Origin: Hyphomonadaceae bacterium | Lineage (GTDB): Bacteria; Pseudomonadota; Alphaproteobacteria; Caulobacterales; Aquidulcibacteraceae | Direction of reading: 5' to 3' | Assembly: GCA_009773395.1 (NCBI GenBank) | Contig: WRPI01000002.1 | Location: forward strand, 110,413-174,412 | Length of the DNA stretch: 64,000 bases | In this document: positions 46,641 through 55,737 of the stretch, piece after piece | Layout: each line of letters starts with the position of its first letter | How positions within the stretch are numbered: the stretch's first letter is position 1 | The notes under the pieces: generated by a model | The model's input: the letters and a program-made list of their open reading frames with translations, nothing else | Told to the model about the DNA's origin: nothing | Databases searched by the model: none | Translations under genes and position numbers: made by a program

Positions 46641-46951
46641 GATACTCTCCTAAATACATATTTTTGCGCAACAAAAATTAAAGCAGAAACGATTCCCACT
46701 TTGGTTACGGCAATTTAATGTTTGAAAGTGAACGTTACACTTATGTGACGCAAGTCTTGATAACAGTTAACACAAAGAAAAATCACATTGCAGCACAACT
46801 TGTTGGCAAGGTGTTGCGCCTATGCAACAAATTTAGTCATAAGATTCGTAATATGCCACAATTTGGGCAATTTTATTCGCTACATATTTGTGGTTGCCAA
46901 TATCGATAAAAGATATATTCTGACAACATTAATTTTGTTGAGGTATTATTT
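46641..46951. promoter_or_regulatory. Divergent promoter region between TonB receptor and S9 peptidase genes
   Basis: These 311 AT-rich bases hold no convincing gene; a short frame at 46718-46909 lacks a ribosome site and homology. The region should contain both promoters. I see no repeated operator. Confidence 0.5.
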
Positions 46952-49009
46952 ATGCTTAGAACCAAGAATATTCGTAATATAGTTGCAGCAACTGCTCTAT
47001 TCCTTAGTTTTGGAATGGTAAGTGCGACAGCGCAGGGTAATTTTCGCCCAACTGGTGCGCCGCTTACAATTGAAGCGATGATGAAGGACTATAATGTTTG
47101 GGGCGCGCGTATTAGCCCTGATGGTAAGCACATTGCGGCATTGGCTGGCGTTCCTGGGCAGAACCCAATTGTAAGGGTTTGGGATACGGACGACATGAGC
47201 AAAGCGCCTTTGCAATTTGGGTCACGGACCATGCGTTTCGTCAATTTATCGTTTATTAAGAATGATCGTTTGTTTTTAGGGACAGCGCAGCCTGTGGAAC
47301 AAGGCCATAATTCTGATTGGATATTCAGTAGTGCTATTTCGAATTTAGACGGAAGCAAAATTGAAGCAATTTCTAATGAAGCGGCCGAAAATACACGAGA
47401 CGAAGACCGCATTATCAATGTTACTGTATTTAACAGGCTGCCATTGGATCCAGAGAATATTTTGGTGCAAGTGAGCAAATTCAGTGGCACTGAAATTGTT
47501 AAAGTAAACTTGCGTTCGGGCGCGTCACGTCGCTATTTTAGGTCAGGTGACAACGAATCAGTTGAGTGGGACGATAATCAGGGCGTAATCCGAGTTAAGA
47601 ACCGCCTCGATTTTTCAAATGGTGTTTATAATGTCAAATATTATTTGCGGTTGGGCGAAAATAATTGGCATGAATTGACAGGCCTTCAACAGTCCATCAA
47701 CGACAGATATACGCTTAGCGTACAACATGTTAGCAATGACAATAAAACCATTTGGGTTATTACCGATAAGGACACTAATTACGCGGTTTTGAAGAAATTT
47801 GATGTTGCCACCAATACTTTTTCCGAAACATTCGCGCAAAATACTGAATTTGATTTGACAAGCGCTTCGTTCGGCTCAGCAGCAGACGAATATGCGCAAA
47901 ATGCCGACCCACTCCGCGATTTTTGTTGGGGCGGGCCTTCCGAAGAATGCCAATATTCAGATCCAGTGGATATTAGGATTAACGCATTGCTCGAACGCGC
48001 ATTGCCGAACCGCAACATCACATTTGCGGTACGCAACAATGGCGCAAACGTCATCGTCGCGGCAACCGCACCAAATGTTCCAACAACTTATTATTTGCTT
48101 AAAAATGAACGTCAATTAATCAAAATTGGCTCGATGCTTGAAGGGTGGGATAATCGTAATCTTGGCCCAGCTGAGTGGGTAAATTATCCTGCTCGTGATG
48201 GTTTGCAAATTCCAAGCGTCCTTACTTTGCCACCTGGTTACAATAAAGAGCGCGATGGCCGCATTCCATTGGTAGTATTGCCACATGGTGGACCTTGGGC
48301 TCGTGATGATATGGACTTTGATGGTTCATATTGGCCGCAAATGTTTGCAACTCGAGGTTTTGCAGTTTTACAGCCTAATTATCGTGGTTCAGAAGGGCTT
48401 GGTAAAGTCCTTTGGAAAGCCGGCGACAAAGAATGGGGCGGCAAAATGCAGGACGATAATGACGACGGTGCGCGTTGGCTGGTCGAACAAGGCATTGCCG
48501 ACCCTAACCGTATGATGCTTTATGGTTATTCATACGGCGGTTTTGCAGGCGCGGCTGCTGCGACAAGGTCAGGCGGAGCATCGCAAGGCTTATGGCAATG
48601 TGCAATTTCTGGCGCGCCAGCAATTGATTTGGTGCGGATATCCAATGATTGGGGCTCAAGCCGAATTCAACGGATTGTTCAAGGAGTTACGGTTGCGGGT
48701 TGGAACCCAGCCGATCACTATGCCGACGTGAAAGTGCCTTGGCTTATTGTTCACGGCACTTATGATCACCAAGCCGATATTCAACATTCACGCGATGCCG
48801 CCGCAAGAATGCGCAGCCAAAACCCGAGCGCGATGTTTAAGTTCATTCAAATCCCAAGAATGTCGCACACTTTGACGGAAATGTTGCCAGAGCATAAGCA
48901 ACAATTGATGGCCAGCATTCTTGATTGGACGGCCAATAATTGCGGCAATATTTCGGCCACTTTTGACGACGCTGAAGCGACATCAATTGCGAGGCGCATG
49001 AACCGCTAA
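46952..49009 (+). CDS. S9 family peptidase (prolyl oligopeptidase/DPP type)
   Basis: The 685-residue protein has a signal peptide ending SATAQ, so it is periplasmic. An N-terminal propeller-like region (about 40-380) is followed by an alpha/beta hydrolase domain with the serine nucleophile in YGYSYGGFAGA, the aspartate in VHGTYDHQ and the histidine in RMSHTLTE. Such enzymes cut short peptides after proline or other residues. It is divergent from a large TonB receptor, fitting use of imported peptides, and ends at a strong terminator. Confidence 0.92.
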   Translation: MLRTKNIRNIVAATALFLSFGMVSATAQGNFRPTGAPLTIEAMMKDYNVWGARISPDGKHIAALAGVPGQNPIVRVWDTDDMSKAPLQFGSRTMRFVNLSFIKNDRLFLGTAQPVEQGHNSDWIFSSAISNLDGSKIEAISNEAAENTRDEDRIINVTVFNRLPLDPENILVQVSKFSGTEIVKVNLRSGASRRYFRSGDNESVEWDDNQGVIRVKNRLDFSNGVYNVKYYLRLGENNWHELTGLQQSINDRYTLSVQHVSNDNKTIWVITDKDTNYAVLKKFDVATNTFSETFAQNTEFDLTSASFGSAADEYAQNADPLRDFCWGGPSEECQYSDPVDIRINALLERALPNRNITFAVRNNGANVIVAATAPNVPTTYYLLKNERQLIKIGSMLEGWDNRNLGPAEWVNYPARDGLQIPSVLTLPPGYNKERDGRIPLVVLPHGGPWARDDMDFDGSYWPQMFATRGFAVLQPNYRGSEGLGKVLWKAGDKEWGGKMQDDNDDGARWLVEQGIADPNRMMLYGYSYGGFAGAAAATRSGGASQGLWQCAISGAPAIDLVRISNDWGSSRIQRIVQGVTVAGWNPADHYADVKVPWLIVHGTYDHQADIQHSRDAAARMRSQNPSAMFKFIQIPRMSHTLTEMLPEHKQQLMASILDWTANNCGNISATFDDAEATSIARRMNR

Positions 49010-49031
49010 GCTATATTGGCAAAGCAAAAAC

Positions 49032-49063
49032 AAAAGCGCCCTCATTTTTGTGGGCGCTTTTTT
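49032..49063 (+). terminator. Terminator after the S9 peptidase gene
   Basis: The stem AAAAGCGCCC/GGGCGCTTTT with a short loop and T run lies between two convergent genes and may serve both. Confidence 0.88.
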
Positions 49064-49076
49064 GATGTGAGATTGC

Positions 49077-50723
49077 TTATTTCGTAGTCGTTTGCGCTTC
49101 TCTTGTGCATAAAAAACGGGAGCGGTGGTAGTCGTTGGCATTATCAACCCAGCCAGTGACACGCGGGTTTACCAAATTGCGGTTGGTATAGAAATAAATG
49201 GGCGCGATTGCGTCATCTTCAATCGCGACACGTTCAGCATCCAGCATAAGTGCGGTCCTGCGTTCGGCATTTCGCTCTTGATCCGATTGATTGACCAATG
49301 TGTCATAAGCGGGGTTTGAATATTTGCCATAATTCATTTGCCCCGCTTGGGTGAAGAAATTATAGAGGAAACTGCGTGCATCGTTGAAATCGGCGACCCA
49401 GCCTGCGTCACCAACCTCAAAGTCGCCTTGGCGCAATTTTTCATAATGAAGCTGCACGTCGGTGCCAGTTAAATCAACGCTAACCCAAGGCCCAATATCG
49501 CGCCAATTTTGCTGCACCACGGGCGCAACCCGAGGGTTATCGCCCGAATTGCGATAACTATAACCAAAATGCAATGGTTTATCGGGGCCATAGCCAGCTT
49601 CGGCCAGTAATTGCCGCGCGCGCGCCAGTCTTTGTGCGCGGTCCAATGTGCGCCAAGATTGCGCAACTTTGCCGCTTTCATAGTCAATGATGCCGGGTGG
49701 AACCAAGCTATAAGCAGGTTGTTGGCCGCCTTTCAAAATTTCATTGGTGATAAATTCTCTATCCACCGCGAGCGACAAAGCCTCACGAACTTTTGGATTA
49801 TCAAAAGGCGCTTTGCGGGTGTTGAAAATATAATATGTCGTGGCGATATATGGGCTTACACGCGCATAACCTGGCATTGTGCGGTCAATTTGTGCGCGGC
49901 GTGAACCTGAGAAATTGGTTTGCACGTCCAAAGCGCCAGTTTTTACGCGGCGTTCGGCGGCGGTATCGTCATGGGTTGGGTAATAATATAGCTCATTAAG
50001 GCATACATTTGCGGCGTCAAAAAACTCTGGGTTTTTTACCACATGCACAAAATCATTTGCCGACCATTCAGTCAGTTTGAAAGCACCATTTACAACAATA
50101 TTTGCGGGTTTAATCCACTCATTACCCAATTTTTCAACCACATGTTTTGGGATTGGGAAGGAAGTATAATGGGTCATAAGGCCCGGTAAATATGGCGCGG
50201 GGTTGGTTAAGGTTACTTCAAGGGTCTTGTCATCAATGGCCCTTGCGCCCAATTCGGCTGCGGGCTTTCGGCCATTGAAAATATCTTCGGAATTCTTTAG
50301 TAAAAACAACAATGAAGCGTATTTCGCTGGTGGCCGATTGCTAAAAAGCCTTTGCCAAGCATATACAAAATCATGCGCACTTACTGCGTGGCCATCGGAC
50401 CATTTTGCATCGCGCAATTTGAAAGTCCAAACCAAGCCATCGGCACTGGTGGTCCAAGAAGTCGCCATGCCGGGAATTGGCTCACCCGCCGCATTATCGG
50501 TCACCAACCCCATAAACATATCGCCGAGAATACGGTTTTCCCAAGTTCCCGAGGCTTGGTGCGGGTCAAGACTGAATGGCTCGCCAACATTGCCAATATG
50601 CAGAATTCGTGTGCCTTCATGATCGGCTTTGTCAGAACAAGCGGTCAAACCAGTCGCGAAAATAAATGCAAAACTTGAAACCAAAATTGATCTTTTAACA
50701 AAACTGCGTGTCGAACCAGCCAT
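49077..50723 (-). CDS. oppA: Peptide ABC transporter substrate-binding lipoprotein
   Basis: The 548-residue protein has a lipoprotein signal (LTAC, Cys29) and the family 5 solute-binding fold: EPFSLDPHQASGTWE at the start, VVNGAFKLTEW and SLAVDREFI in the body. It would capture oligopeptides for an inner-membrane ABC transporter. The permease genes oppB and oppC lie 4 kb away in the same direction, separated by unrelated genes, and no ATPase gene is in the window. A murein-peptide (MppA-like) role is possible. Confidence 0.9.
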   Translation of the reverse strand: MAGSTRSFVKRSILVSSFAFIFATGLTACSDKADHEGTRILHIGNVGEPFSLDPHQASGTWENRILGDMFMGLVTDNAAGEPIPGMATSWTTSADGLVWTFKLRDAKWSDGHAVSAHDFVYAWQRLFSNRPPAKYASLLFLLKNSEDIFNGRKPAAELGARAIDDKTLEVTLTNPAPYLPGLMTHYTSFPIPKHVVEKLGNEWIKPANIVVNGAFKLTEWSANDFVHVVKNPEFFDAANVCLNELYYYPTHDDTAAERRVKTGALDVQTNFSGSRRAQIDRTMPGYARVSPYIATTYYIFNTRKAPFDNPKVREALSLAVDREFITNEILKGGQQPAYSLVPPGIIDYESGKVAQSWRTLDRAQRLARARQLLAEAGYGPDKPLHFGYSYRNSGDNPRVAPVVQQNWRDIGPWVSVDLTGTDVQLHYEKLRQGDFEVGDAGWVADFNDARSFLYNFFTQAGQMNYGKYSNPAYDTLVNQSDQERNAERRTALMLDAERVAIEDDAIAPIYFYTNRNLVNPRVTGWVDNANDYHRSRFLCTREAQTTTK

Positions 50724-50816
50724 AATTTTTCAACTCCTTGCCATTGCAGCTAAACTATTTCATAATTGCGGCGAAAATTGGATCGCCTTACCAACATCTA
50801 TTGGACATAAACCAAA

Positions 50817-51419
50817 ATGAAAAAATATTTCGTTAACCACAATGTCGCGCTCGGAATTGGCATATGCGCCATTATTTTTTGTGCCTCCGTCGCCACAGGC
50901 CAAAATGGCCCGCGTGCCAAAGCTGCGCAAGATGCTGCGGCTACCCAAACGCCACTTGCGGCGCTTTATGATTGCGCCCAAAAAACCAATGATGCTGAGC
51001 GTTTGGCGTGTTTTGACGCCCAAGTTGCGGCGCTTAAAGCCAAAGAAGCGAGCTCCGATGTTGTGGTAATTGATGCACCAAGAGTTGCGCAAATGCGGCG
51101 TGAGGCATTTGGCTTTAATTTACCGTCACTTCCAAAACTCGGCCTACCTAAACTAAGTGGCCTAAGGGGCGGGGATAATGCAGCCCAGCAAGCGGATGAA
51201 GAACGCCAAGTCATGGCAGTGACTCGAATTTCAAACCAAGGTGGCCGCGCGACTTTGACAATGGAAAATGGCCAAGTTTGGCAATTGGTTGAGGCCGAAG
51301 AGATCAATGTTTCGGGCCGCCCACCTTATAGCGCCAATATCCGCAGCGCCTCTTTTGGCTCTTTCCTTCTAAGTTTCGAAGGCCGCAACAAAGGCTATCG
51401 CGTGCGGCGAGTGGAATAA
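50817..51419 (+). CDS. Exported protein of unknown function
   Basis: The 200-residue protein has a signal peptide ending near SVATGQ. A short motif LYDCAQKTNDAERLACFDAQ (paired Cys with Arg between) recurs in several unrelated exported proteobacterial proteins, including type VI accessory ones. The C-terminal 70 residues (VMAVTRISNQGGRATLTMEN...YSANIRSASFGSFLLSF) look like a small beta-barrel. It is divergent from oppA, with 93 bp between starts. Confidence 0.72.
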   Translation: MKKYFVNHNVALGIGICAIIFCASVATGQNGPRAKAAQDAAATQTPLAALYDCAQKTNDAERLACFDAQVAALKAKEASSDVVVIDAPRVAQMRREAFGFNLPSLPKLGLPKLSGLRGGDNAAQQADEERQVMAVTRISNQGGRATLTMENGQVWQLVEAEEINVSGRPPYSANIRSASFGSFLLSFEGRNKGYRVRRVE

Positions 51420-51447
51420 TCAACTGCAAAGGTTGTGAAAGCTGCTG

Positions 51448-51536
51448 TCATCCCCGAAAAATCAAAGATTTTGTCGGGGATCTTGTGTATTTCGATGAGA
51501 TCCCCGATATTTTTCAACGAAAAATTCGGGGATGAC
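51448..51536. repeat. Palindromic intergenic repeat, copy 2
   Basis: The best-preserved copy. GTCATCCCCGAAAAATC opens and ATTCGGGGATGAC closes it. It folds as two hairpins, CCCCGA...TCGGGG and CCCCGATATTTTTC...GAAAAATTCGGGG, around a short spacer. It lies between two convergent genes. Confidence 0.88.
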
Positions 51537-51550
51537 AATGGCGTAAGGAG

Positions 51551-52669
51551 CTATTCCGCCGCGATTTGTGCCGCCGCGAGATTTTCCTTGGTTGGCAAAG
51601 GCCGTTCAAGATTGGCCCAATCAATGTCCAAATCGCCCAAACAATCTTCATAAGTAAGCGCACCCATGGCTTCAAATTTAGGGCGGATTTTTTCGGTTAA
51701 TAGGCCTACCCGTTTGAAATTTGGAATGATGCGTTCAAACAATAAATGTTGGAATAGTTTTATGACTTGCGATTCCATAATATGTTTATGGGTTGCCTCA
51801 AGGTCAAAACCATATTCGCGCGCAACATCAAGGCTGAATAATCTATCACGCATAATCAAAGTCGCTTGATAGGCAAATTCCGCGCGATCTTCGATTTCGC
51901 TTTCTGGCAGGGCTTTAATCCAATCTTCAAGGTAATTCACACCAAAAGCAACATGGCGGCCCTCATCACGCATGACCAAGGCAATCACTTGCTTGAACAA
52001 TGGATCGCTTGAAGTCTGAATAATCGAGCCAAAAGCCGCCAATGCCAAGCCTTCAATCACCAATTGCATGCCAATGAATTTCAAATCCCAACGTTCATCG
52101 GCCAATACCTTATCAATAAGCGCTTTAAGATTGGGGTTAATCGGATAAACCATGCCACAACGACGGCGCAAATATTCGTTGAAAGCCTCAACGTGCCGGG
52201 CTTCGTCGAACGTCTGTGATGAAGCATATAATTTGGCATCATAAGTCGGCGCACAGGCCACTAATTGCGAAGCAACCAACATTGCGCCTTGTTCACCGTG
52301 CAAAAATTGCGAGGCGGTTTGCGCGTGATTTTTCCATGAAAATTTGATTTTTTCTTCCTGCGAAAGCGCTTCATATTCAGGATAGCCATTCATTGGGTTG
52401 GTGACTTGCGGCATAGGGAAATCGTTCTTGTCATAGGGCGCATCCCAATCAACATCAGTCGAAACATTCCAATTATGCAACTTACCAAGCTCATAAAGCC
52501 GCCGAATTTTGGCGTTGGCACTATCATAATCCCAATTAAACGAACCATTTAGCGGCGTGAAAAACACTTCACGAATAACCTCAACATCACCCATAGTTTC
52601 GATTGGCGGGTCTTCATCAAAACGGCGAATTTGTTGTGGTGGCTGGGTTACTATTGAAACTTTCATCAT
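51551..52669 (-). CDS. Ferritin-like diiron protein (R2/AurF-like oxygenase superfamily)
   Basis: The 372-residue protein shows a complete diiron ligand set: Glu126, Glu156-x-x-His159, Glu206 and Glu236-x-x-His239, in the order of the ferritin/R2 superfamily. DEARHVEAFNEY and DEGRHVAFGVNYLEDW surround the ligands. Members include ribonucleotide reductase R2, R2-like oxidases and aryl-amine oxygenases, so it is a probable oxygen-activating enzyme of unknown substrate. Two adjacent ATG codons follow AGGAG; the second (52664-52666) has the better spacing. It stands alone. Confidence 0.85.
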   Translation of the reverse strand: MMKVSIVTQPPQQIRRFDEDPPIETMGDVEVIREVFFTPLNGSFNWDYDSANAKIRRLYELGKLHNWNVSTDVDWDAPYDKNDFPMPQVTNPMNGYPEYEALSQEEKIKFSWKNHAQTASQFLHGEQGAMLVASQLVACAPTYDAKLYASSQTFDEARHVEAFNEYLRRRCGMVYPINPNLKALIDKVLADERWDLKFIGMQLVIEGLALAAFGSIIQTSSDPLFKQVIALVMRDEGRHVAFGVNYLEDWIKALPESEIEDRAEFAYQATLIMRDRLFSLDVAREYGFDLEATHKHIMESQVIKLFQHLLFERIIPNFKRVGLLTEKIRPKFEAMGALTYEDCLGDLDIDWANLERPLPTKENLAAAQIAAE

Positions 52670-52813
52670 GCGCTCCTGTGACAGGTAAATGACTTTACTC
52701 TAACGTAAACTGCCCGTGAACACCGGGTGCGACAATATGGCAAATTGTCACATTTTCGTAAGGTAAAGCGAGGTGGGAATTGCCATTGTCAAAAATCGTG
52801 ATAGCTTTGGAGG

Positions 52814-53452
52814 ATGAAACGCGAACGAGAAGAACCCAATCTAATTCACATTATACACTCGAATTATTTTCATATTTCTTGCACGGAGGCTTTTCAATTT
52901 CTTTTATCGGAAGGCCTTTTCAAGGTTATTATTGTACTAAGAGAAAATGATGTAAGCACGATTTGTTACCGAACATCGTTTGTGCGTGATGGGCTAAAAA
53001 TAGTTGTTTCGTACGATAGCATTACACATGAAATTGAAAGCAACATTGAAATTGATGGGGAAAGGTATGCAGTTGCAGAAATCGGAAGAGCCGCTGGAGG
53101 AACAGATTCGTTAGATTGGAAGAACTATTGTGCTTCAAGTGAAAGTTCATTTCGAAAGGGACTCGACTTGAACGCAATTCGAACTAGGAATGCATTAAAT
53201 TTTTTGCAAGACCTAGGCACCGATTTGATTTATAAAGTGAAGGAACAAAGAAGAAAATTTAGCGAAAAAATGGGTGAAGATAGTTTGGTCAGCGTTGTTA
53301 GGCCAGCTGCCTATGAAGCGTTTAGAAAAAAGGAATACAAACAGGCCATTGATTTATTTGAAAAAATGAAAAAGTACCTTAATAAAACCGATATTTCAAA
53401 ACTCAAATATGCGATAGGAAAATCAACTCCGGAACTCAAATCGAAAAAGTGA
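52814..53452 (+). CDS. Orphan protein of unknown function
   Basis: No family is recognised. The 212-residue frame has no signal peptide or membrane segment. The GGAGG immediately touches the ATG, too close for a normal ribosome site, so the start is uncertain. The N-terminal two thirds look like a mixed alpha/beta domain with many charged residues; the C-terminus (YEAFRKKEYKQAIDLFEKMK) looks like a single TPR-type helix pair. Codon use is more AT-rich than its neighbours and repeat-rich DNA follows, which suggests acquisition. Confidence 0.6.
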   Translation: MKREREEPNLIHIIHSNYFHISCTEAFQFLLSEGLFKVIIVLRENDVSTICYRTSFVRDGLKIVVSYDSITHEIESNIEIDGERYAVAEIGRAAGGTDSLDWKNYCASSESSFRKGLDLNAIRTRNALNFLQDLGTDLIYKVKEQRRKFSEKMGEDSLVSVVRPAAYEAFRKKEYKQAIDLFEKMKKYLNKTDISKLKYAIGKSTPELKSKK

Positions 53453-53830
53453 TGTGAATTAGCTCAAAATTCGTGGACCCGATGTGAATTAAGCTTGAGA
53501 AATAATCCCCGAAATCAGAAATGGACTCCCTCTATCCACCCCCAAGTGCCTTCAATTATAATCGAGACTTCTGCATTTTCGGTGTCAATTATTTTGAAAG
53601 GGATTTACTACCATTTACTAACATTGTGGCTGTTTACCAACCAGCAGAATGATATGGTTTGATATGGTTTTGGGGCGGTTAAAGTGGTCTCTTGCGGTAT
53701 GGGATCCCGCAACAAGTGCGGGATGACACTGGTGTAGTGCGGGATGACAGGGTGTTGTGCGGCATGACAAAGTGGGTTGGGGGTTATATTTAGTGGTGGC
53801 AGTGCCGATTATGGGGTGCTAAATATAGCC
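53453..53830. other. Repeat-rich intergenic stretch without a gene
   Basis: These 378 bases contain small direct repeats: GATGTGAATTA twice (about 53449 and 53479), the 10-bp unit GATATGGTTT twice in tandem (53651-53670), and the GTGCGGGATGAC tandem listed separately. No credible gene is seen. Confidence 0.6.
53716..53775. repeat. Tandem repeat of a GTGCGGGATGAC unit, three copies
   Basis: Units start at 53716, 53737 and 53757 (periods 21 and 20 bp). The third has one change (GTGCGGCATGAC). A preceding GGGATCCCGC makes a possible hairpin with the first unit, so it resembles a partial copy of another palindromic repeat family. Confidence 0.75.
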
Positions 53831-54187
53831 ATGACTTCAAAACTAAAATTATTTCGCGCCTTGCCCGACATTTGGGAAGACGCAAGTCCTGCGTCCGAAA
53901 AAATCATCAAAGGCGCGCCAATTGGTGTTGCCAATGAGGTGGTGAATGGTGGCGAAAGTGGTAAGCTTTATTGCGGCATTTGGCGGGCTGAAATTGGCGC
54001 TTGGCGGGTTTCATATAGTGAATGGGAATATTGCTATATCACCAAAGGCCGCGCGAAAATTAGCGAAAACGGCGGCGCGGAGTTTGAAGTCGCGGCTGGC
54101 GATGCATTTACAATTGATGCTGGCTTCGAAGGGGTTTGGGAAGTGTTAGCGCCTATGGAAAAACACTATGTGATTCTATTGTCTTAA
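53831..54187 (+). CDS. Cupin domain protein
   Basis: The ATG at 53831 gives 118 residues; upstream in-frame starts lie in repeat DNA. WRVSYSEWEYCYITKGRAKIS and FEVAAGDAFTIDAGFEGVWEV are the two cupin motifs of the small DUF861-like (ethanolamine-utilisation EutQ-type) group. The usual metal ligands are only partly kept (Glu, no His cluster), so it may bind a small molecule rather than catalyse. It converges with the membrane protein gene, overlapping by 4 bp. Confidence 0.85.
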   Translation: MTSKLKLFRALPDIWEDASPASEKIIKGAPIGVANEVVNGGESGKLYCGIWRAEIGAWRVSYSEWEYCYITKGRAKISENGGAEFEVAAGDAFTIDAGFEGVWEVLAPMEKHYVILLS

Positions 54188-54762
54188 ATCTTGGTTGCCG
54201 CCCAAAATCCGCCAATTATTATCACCGCCAAAGCACCGGTCACCCAATAAAGTTGTTTTTCAATAAATGGTTCAATTGATGGCCCAAAGCGTTTCGCAAG
54301 GCCAGCAACAAGGAAAAACCGCATGGCGCGGGTGATGGTCGCGGTAATCACAAAAAGCGCAAAATTAAAATGCGCAAGGCCCGACGCAATCGTCACTAAT
54401 TTGAACGGAATTGGCGTCAAGCCTTTGATGAGGATAATCCAAACCCCCCATTTTTGGAATGAAGTTTGAAAATGCACCAATTTTTCGGAATAGCCGTAAA
54501 AATCCATCAATGGTTTGCCAATGCTATCCATCAAAAACATGCCAATCCCATAGCCAGCAATGCCGCCCAAAATTGAAAAAATTGTGCAAATAAATGCTGC
54601 TCGCCAAGCGGTTTCGGGCTTTAAGCTCGCCATCGGCAATAACATGACATCGGGCGGAATTGGGAAAAAGCTGGCTTCGGCAAATGAAATCGCCGCCAAA
54701 GCGCGCTCGGCTTTTGGCGATCTCGCTAATTCGCGCAATTTTTGATAAAGGTCTTTAAGCAT
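54184..54762 (-). CDS. YqaA/DedA-like membrane protein
   Basis: The 192-residue form starts at an ATG; a GTG at 54771 would add 3 residues. It has about four membrane segments and the SNARE-associated/DedA signature: FPIPPDVMLLPMA, GGIAGYGIGMF and KGLTPIPFKLVTIASGL, the last with the conserved proline pair. Members are thought to move lipids or ions across the inner membrane. Function here is unproven. Confidence 0.87.
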   Translation of the reverse strand: MLKDLYQKLRELARSPKAERALAAISFAEASFFPIPPDVMLLPMASLKPETAWRAAFICTIFSILGGIAGYGIGMFLMDSIGKPLMDFYGYSEKLVHFQTSFQKWGVWIILIKGLTPIPFKLVTIASGLAHFNFALFVITATITRAMRFFLVAGLAKRFGPSIEPFIEKQLYWVTGALAVIIIGGFWAATKI

Positions 54763-54831
54763 GGTCGCCACTTAGATAGTTTATTCGCATTGATAAATAA
54801 TAAATAGCATTGTGTGCCAAAAATTGCGGCG

Positions 54832-55737
54832 CTATCTATCCTTCGGGTCAATCGCGTCGCGCAAGCCATCACCGATGAAGTTGAGGCAGAACAAAGTTAT
54901 CATCATGGCGGCGGCAGGGAAAATCAACAGCCAAGGCGCAATTTCCATTTCTTTGGCGCCGATGGATATTAAATTGCCCAACGATGTCATGGGTTCTTGC
55001 ACCCCTAGCCCCAAGAAGGAAAGTAAGCTCTCCTGCAGGATAACCGCAGGAATTGTAAGGGTCACATATACGACAACTGGCCCCAAAAGATTTGGCACGA
55101 TGTGCTTGGTGATAATGTCAAAAGTCGAAAGGCCGGCGGCTTGTGCGGCTTCGATATATTCTTTTTTGCGAAGTGATAATGTTTGACCACGCACAATCCG
55201 CGCCATTGTAAGCCATTCAACGGCACCAATTGCTAAGAAAATAAGGAAAATATTGCGGCCAAATACCACCATCAAGATGATTACAAAAAATATGAAAGGC
55301 AAAGCATATAAAATATCGACAATCCGCATCATTATTTGGTCAATTTTGCCGCCCAAATAACCAGCAGTTGCGCCCCACAAGACGCCAATGGTCAGAGAAA
55401 CGGTGGTTGCAACCACACCGACCGCGAGCGAAATTCTTAGGCCGTAAAGTAGGCGCACAAACAAATCACGGCCCTGTGGGTCATTGCCAAAAGGGTGCAT
55501 ATCGGACCATGAAGGCGGGTTAAGTACGCGGTCAATGTAGATTTTGTCAAACTTATGAACCCATAATAACGGCCCAAATATCGCGATTATGACAAGGAAT
55601 GCCAAAACATACATTGAAATAACTGCGGCTTTATTGCGGAACAACCTAGCCCTAGCATCGGCCCATAATGAGCGGCCAATTACAGCCGATTTTTCCATCA
55701 CAGCGGCATTGGGGGAGTGAAGGGGTGGCAAGCTCAT
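54832..55737 (-). CDS. oppC: Peptide ABC transporter permease OppC
   Basis: The 301-residue permease has an N-terminal segment and five or six membrane helices. The ABC-permease loop is EYIEAAQAAGLSTFDIITKHIVPNLLGPV (the EAA motif that contacts the ATPase). It pairs with OppB to form the inner-membrane channel for oligopeptides. Its start overlaps the oppB stop by 4 bp. No ATPase gene follows, so oppD and oppF must lie elsewhere. Confidence 0.93.
   Translation of the reverse strand: MSLPPLHSPNAAVMEKSAVIGRSLWADARARLFRNKAAVISMYVLAFLVIIAIFGPLLWVHKFDKIYIDRVLNPPSWSDMHPFGNDPQGRDLFVRLLYGLRISLAVGVVATTVSLTIGVLWGATAGYLGGKIDQIMMRIVDILYALPFIFFVIILMVVFGRNIFLIFLAIGAVEWLTMARIVRGQTLSLRKKEYIEAAQAAGLSTFDIITKHIVPNLLGPVVVYVTLTIPAVILQESLLSFLGLGVQEPMTSLGNLISIGAKEMEIAPWLLIFPAAAMMITLFCLNFIGDGLRDAIDPKDR

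Noticed and set aside
46718-46909. 63-codon plus-strand frame between TonB receptor 2 and the S9 peptidase
   Set aside because: No ribosome site, no recognisable domain, and it occupies the expected divergent promoter region.
53716-53775. Possible CRISPR-like array
   Set aside because: Only three units with 20-21 bp periods and spacers under 10 bp, no cas genes, so it is an ordinary tandem repeat.
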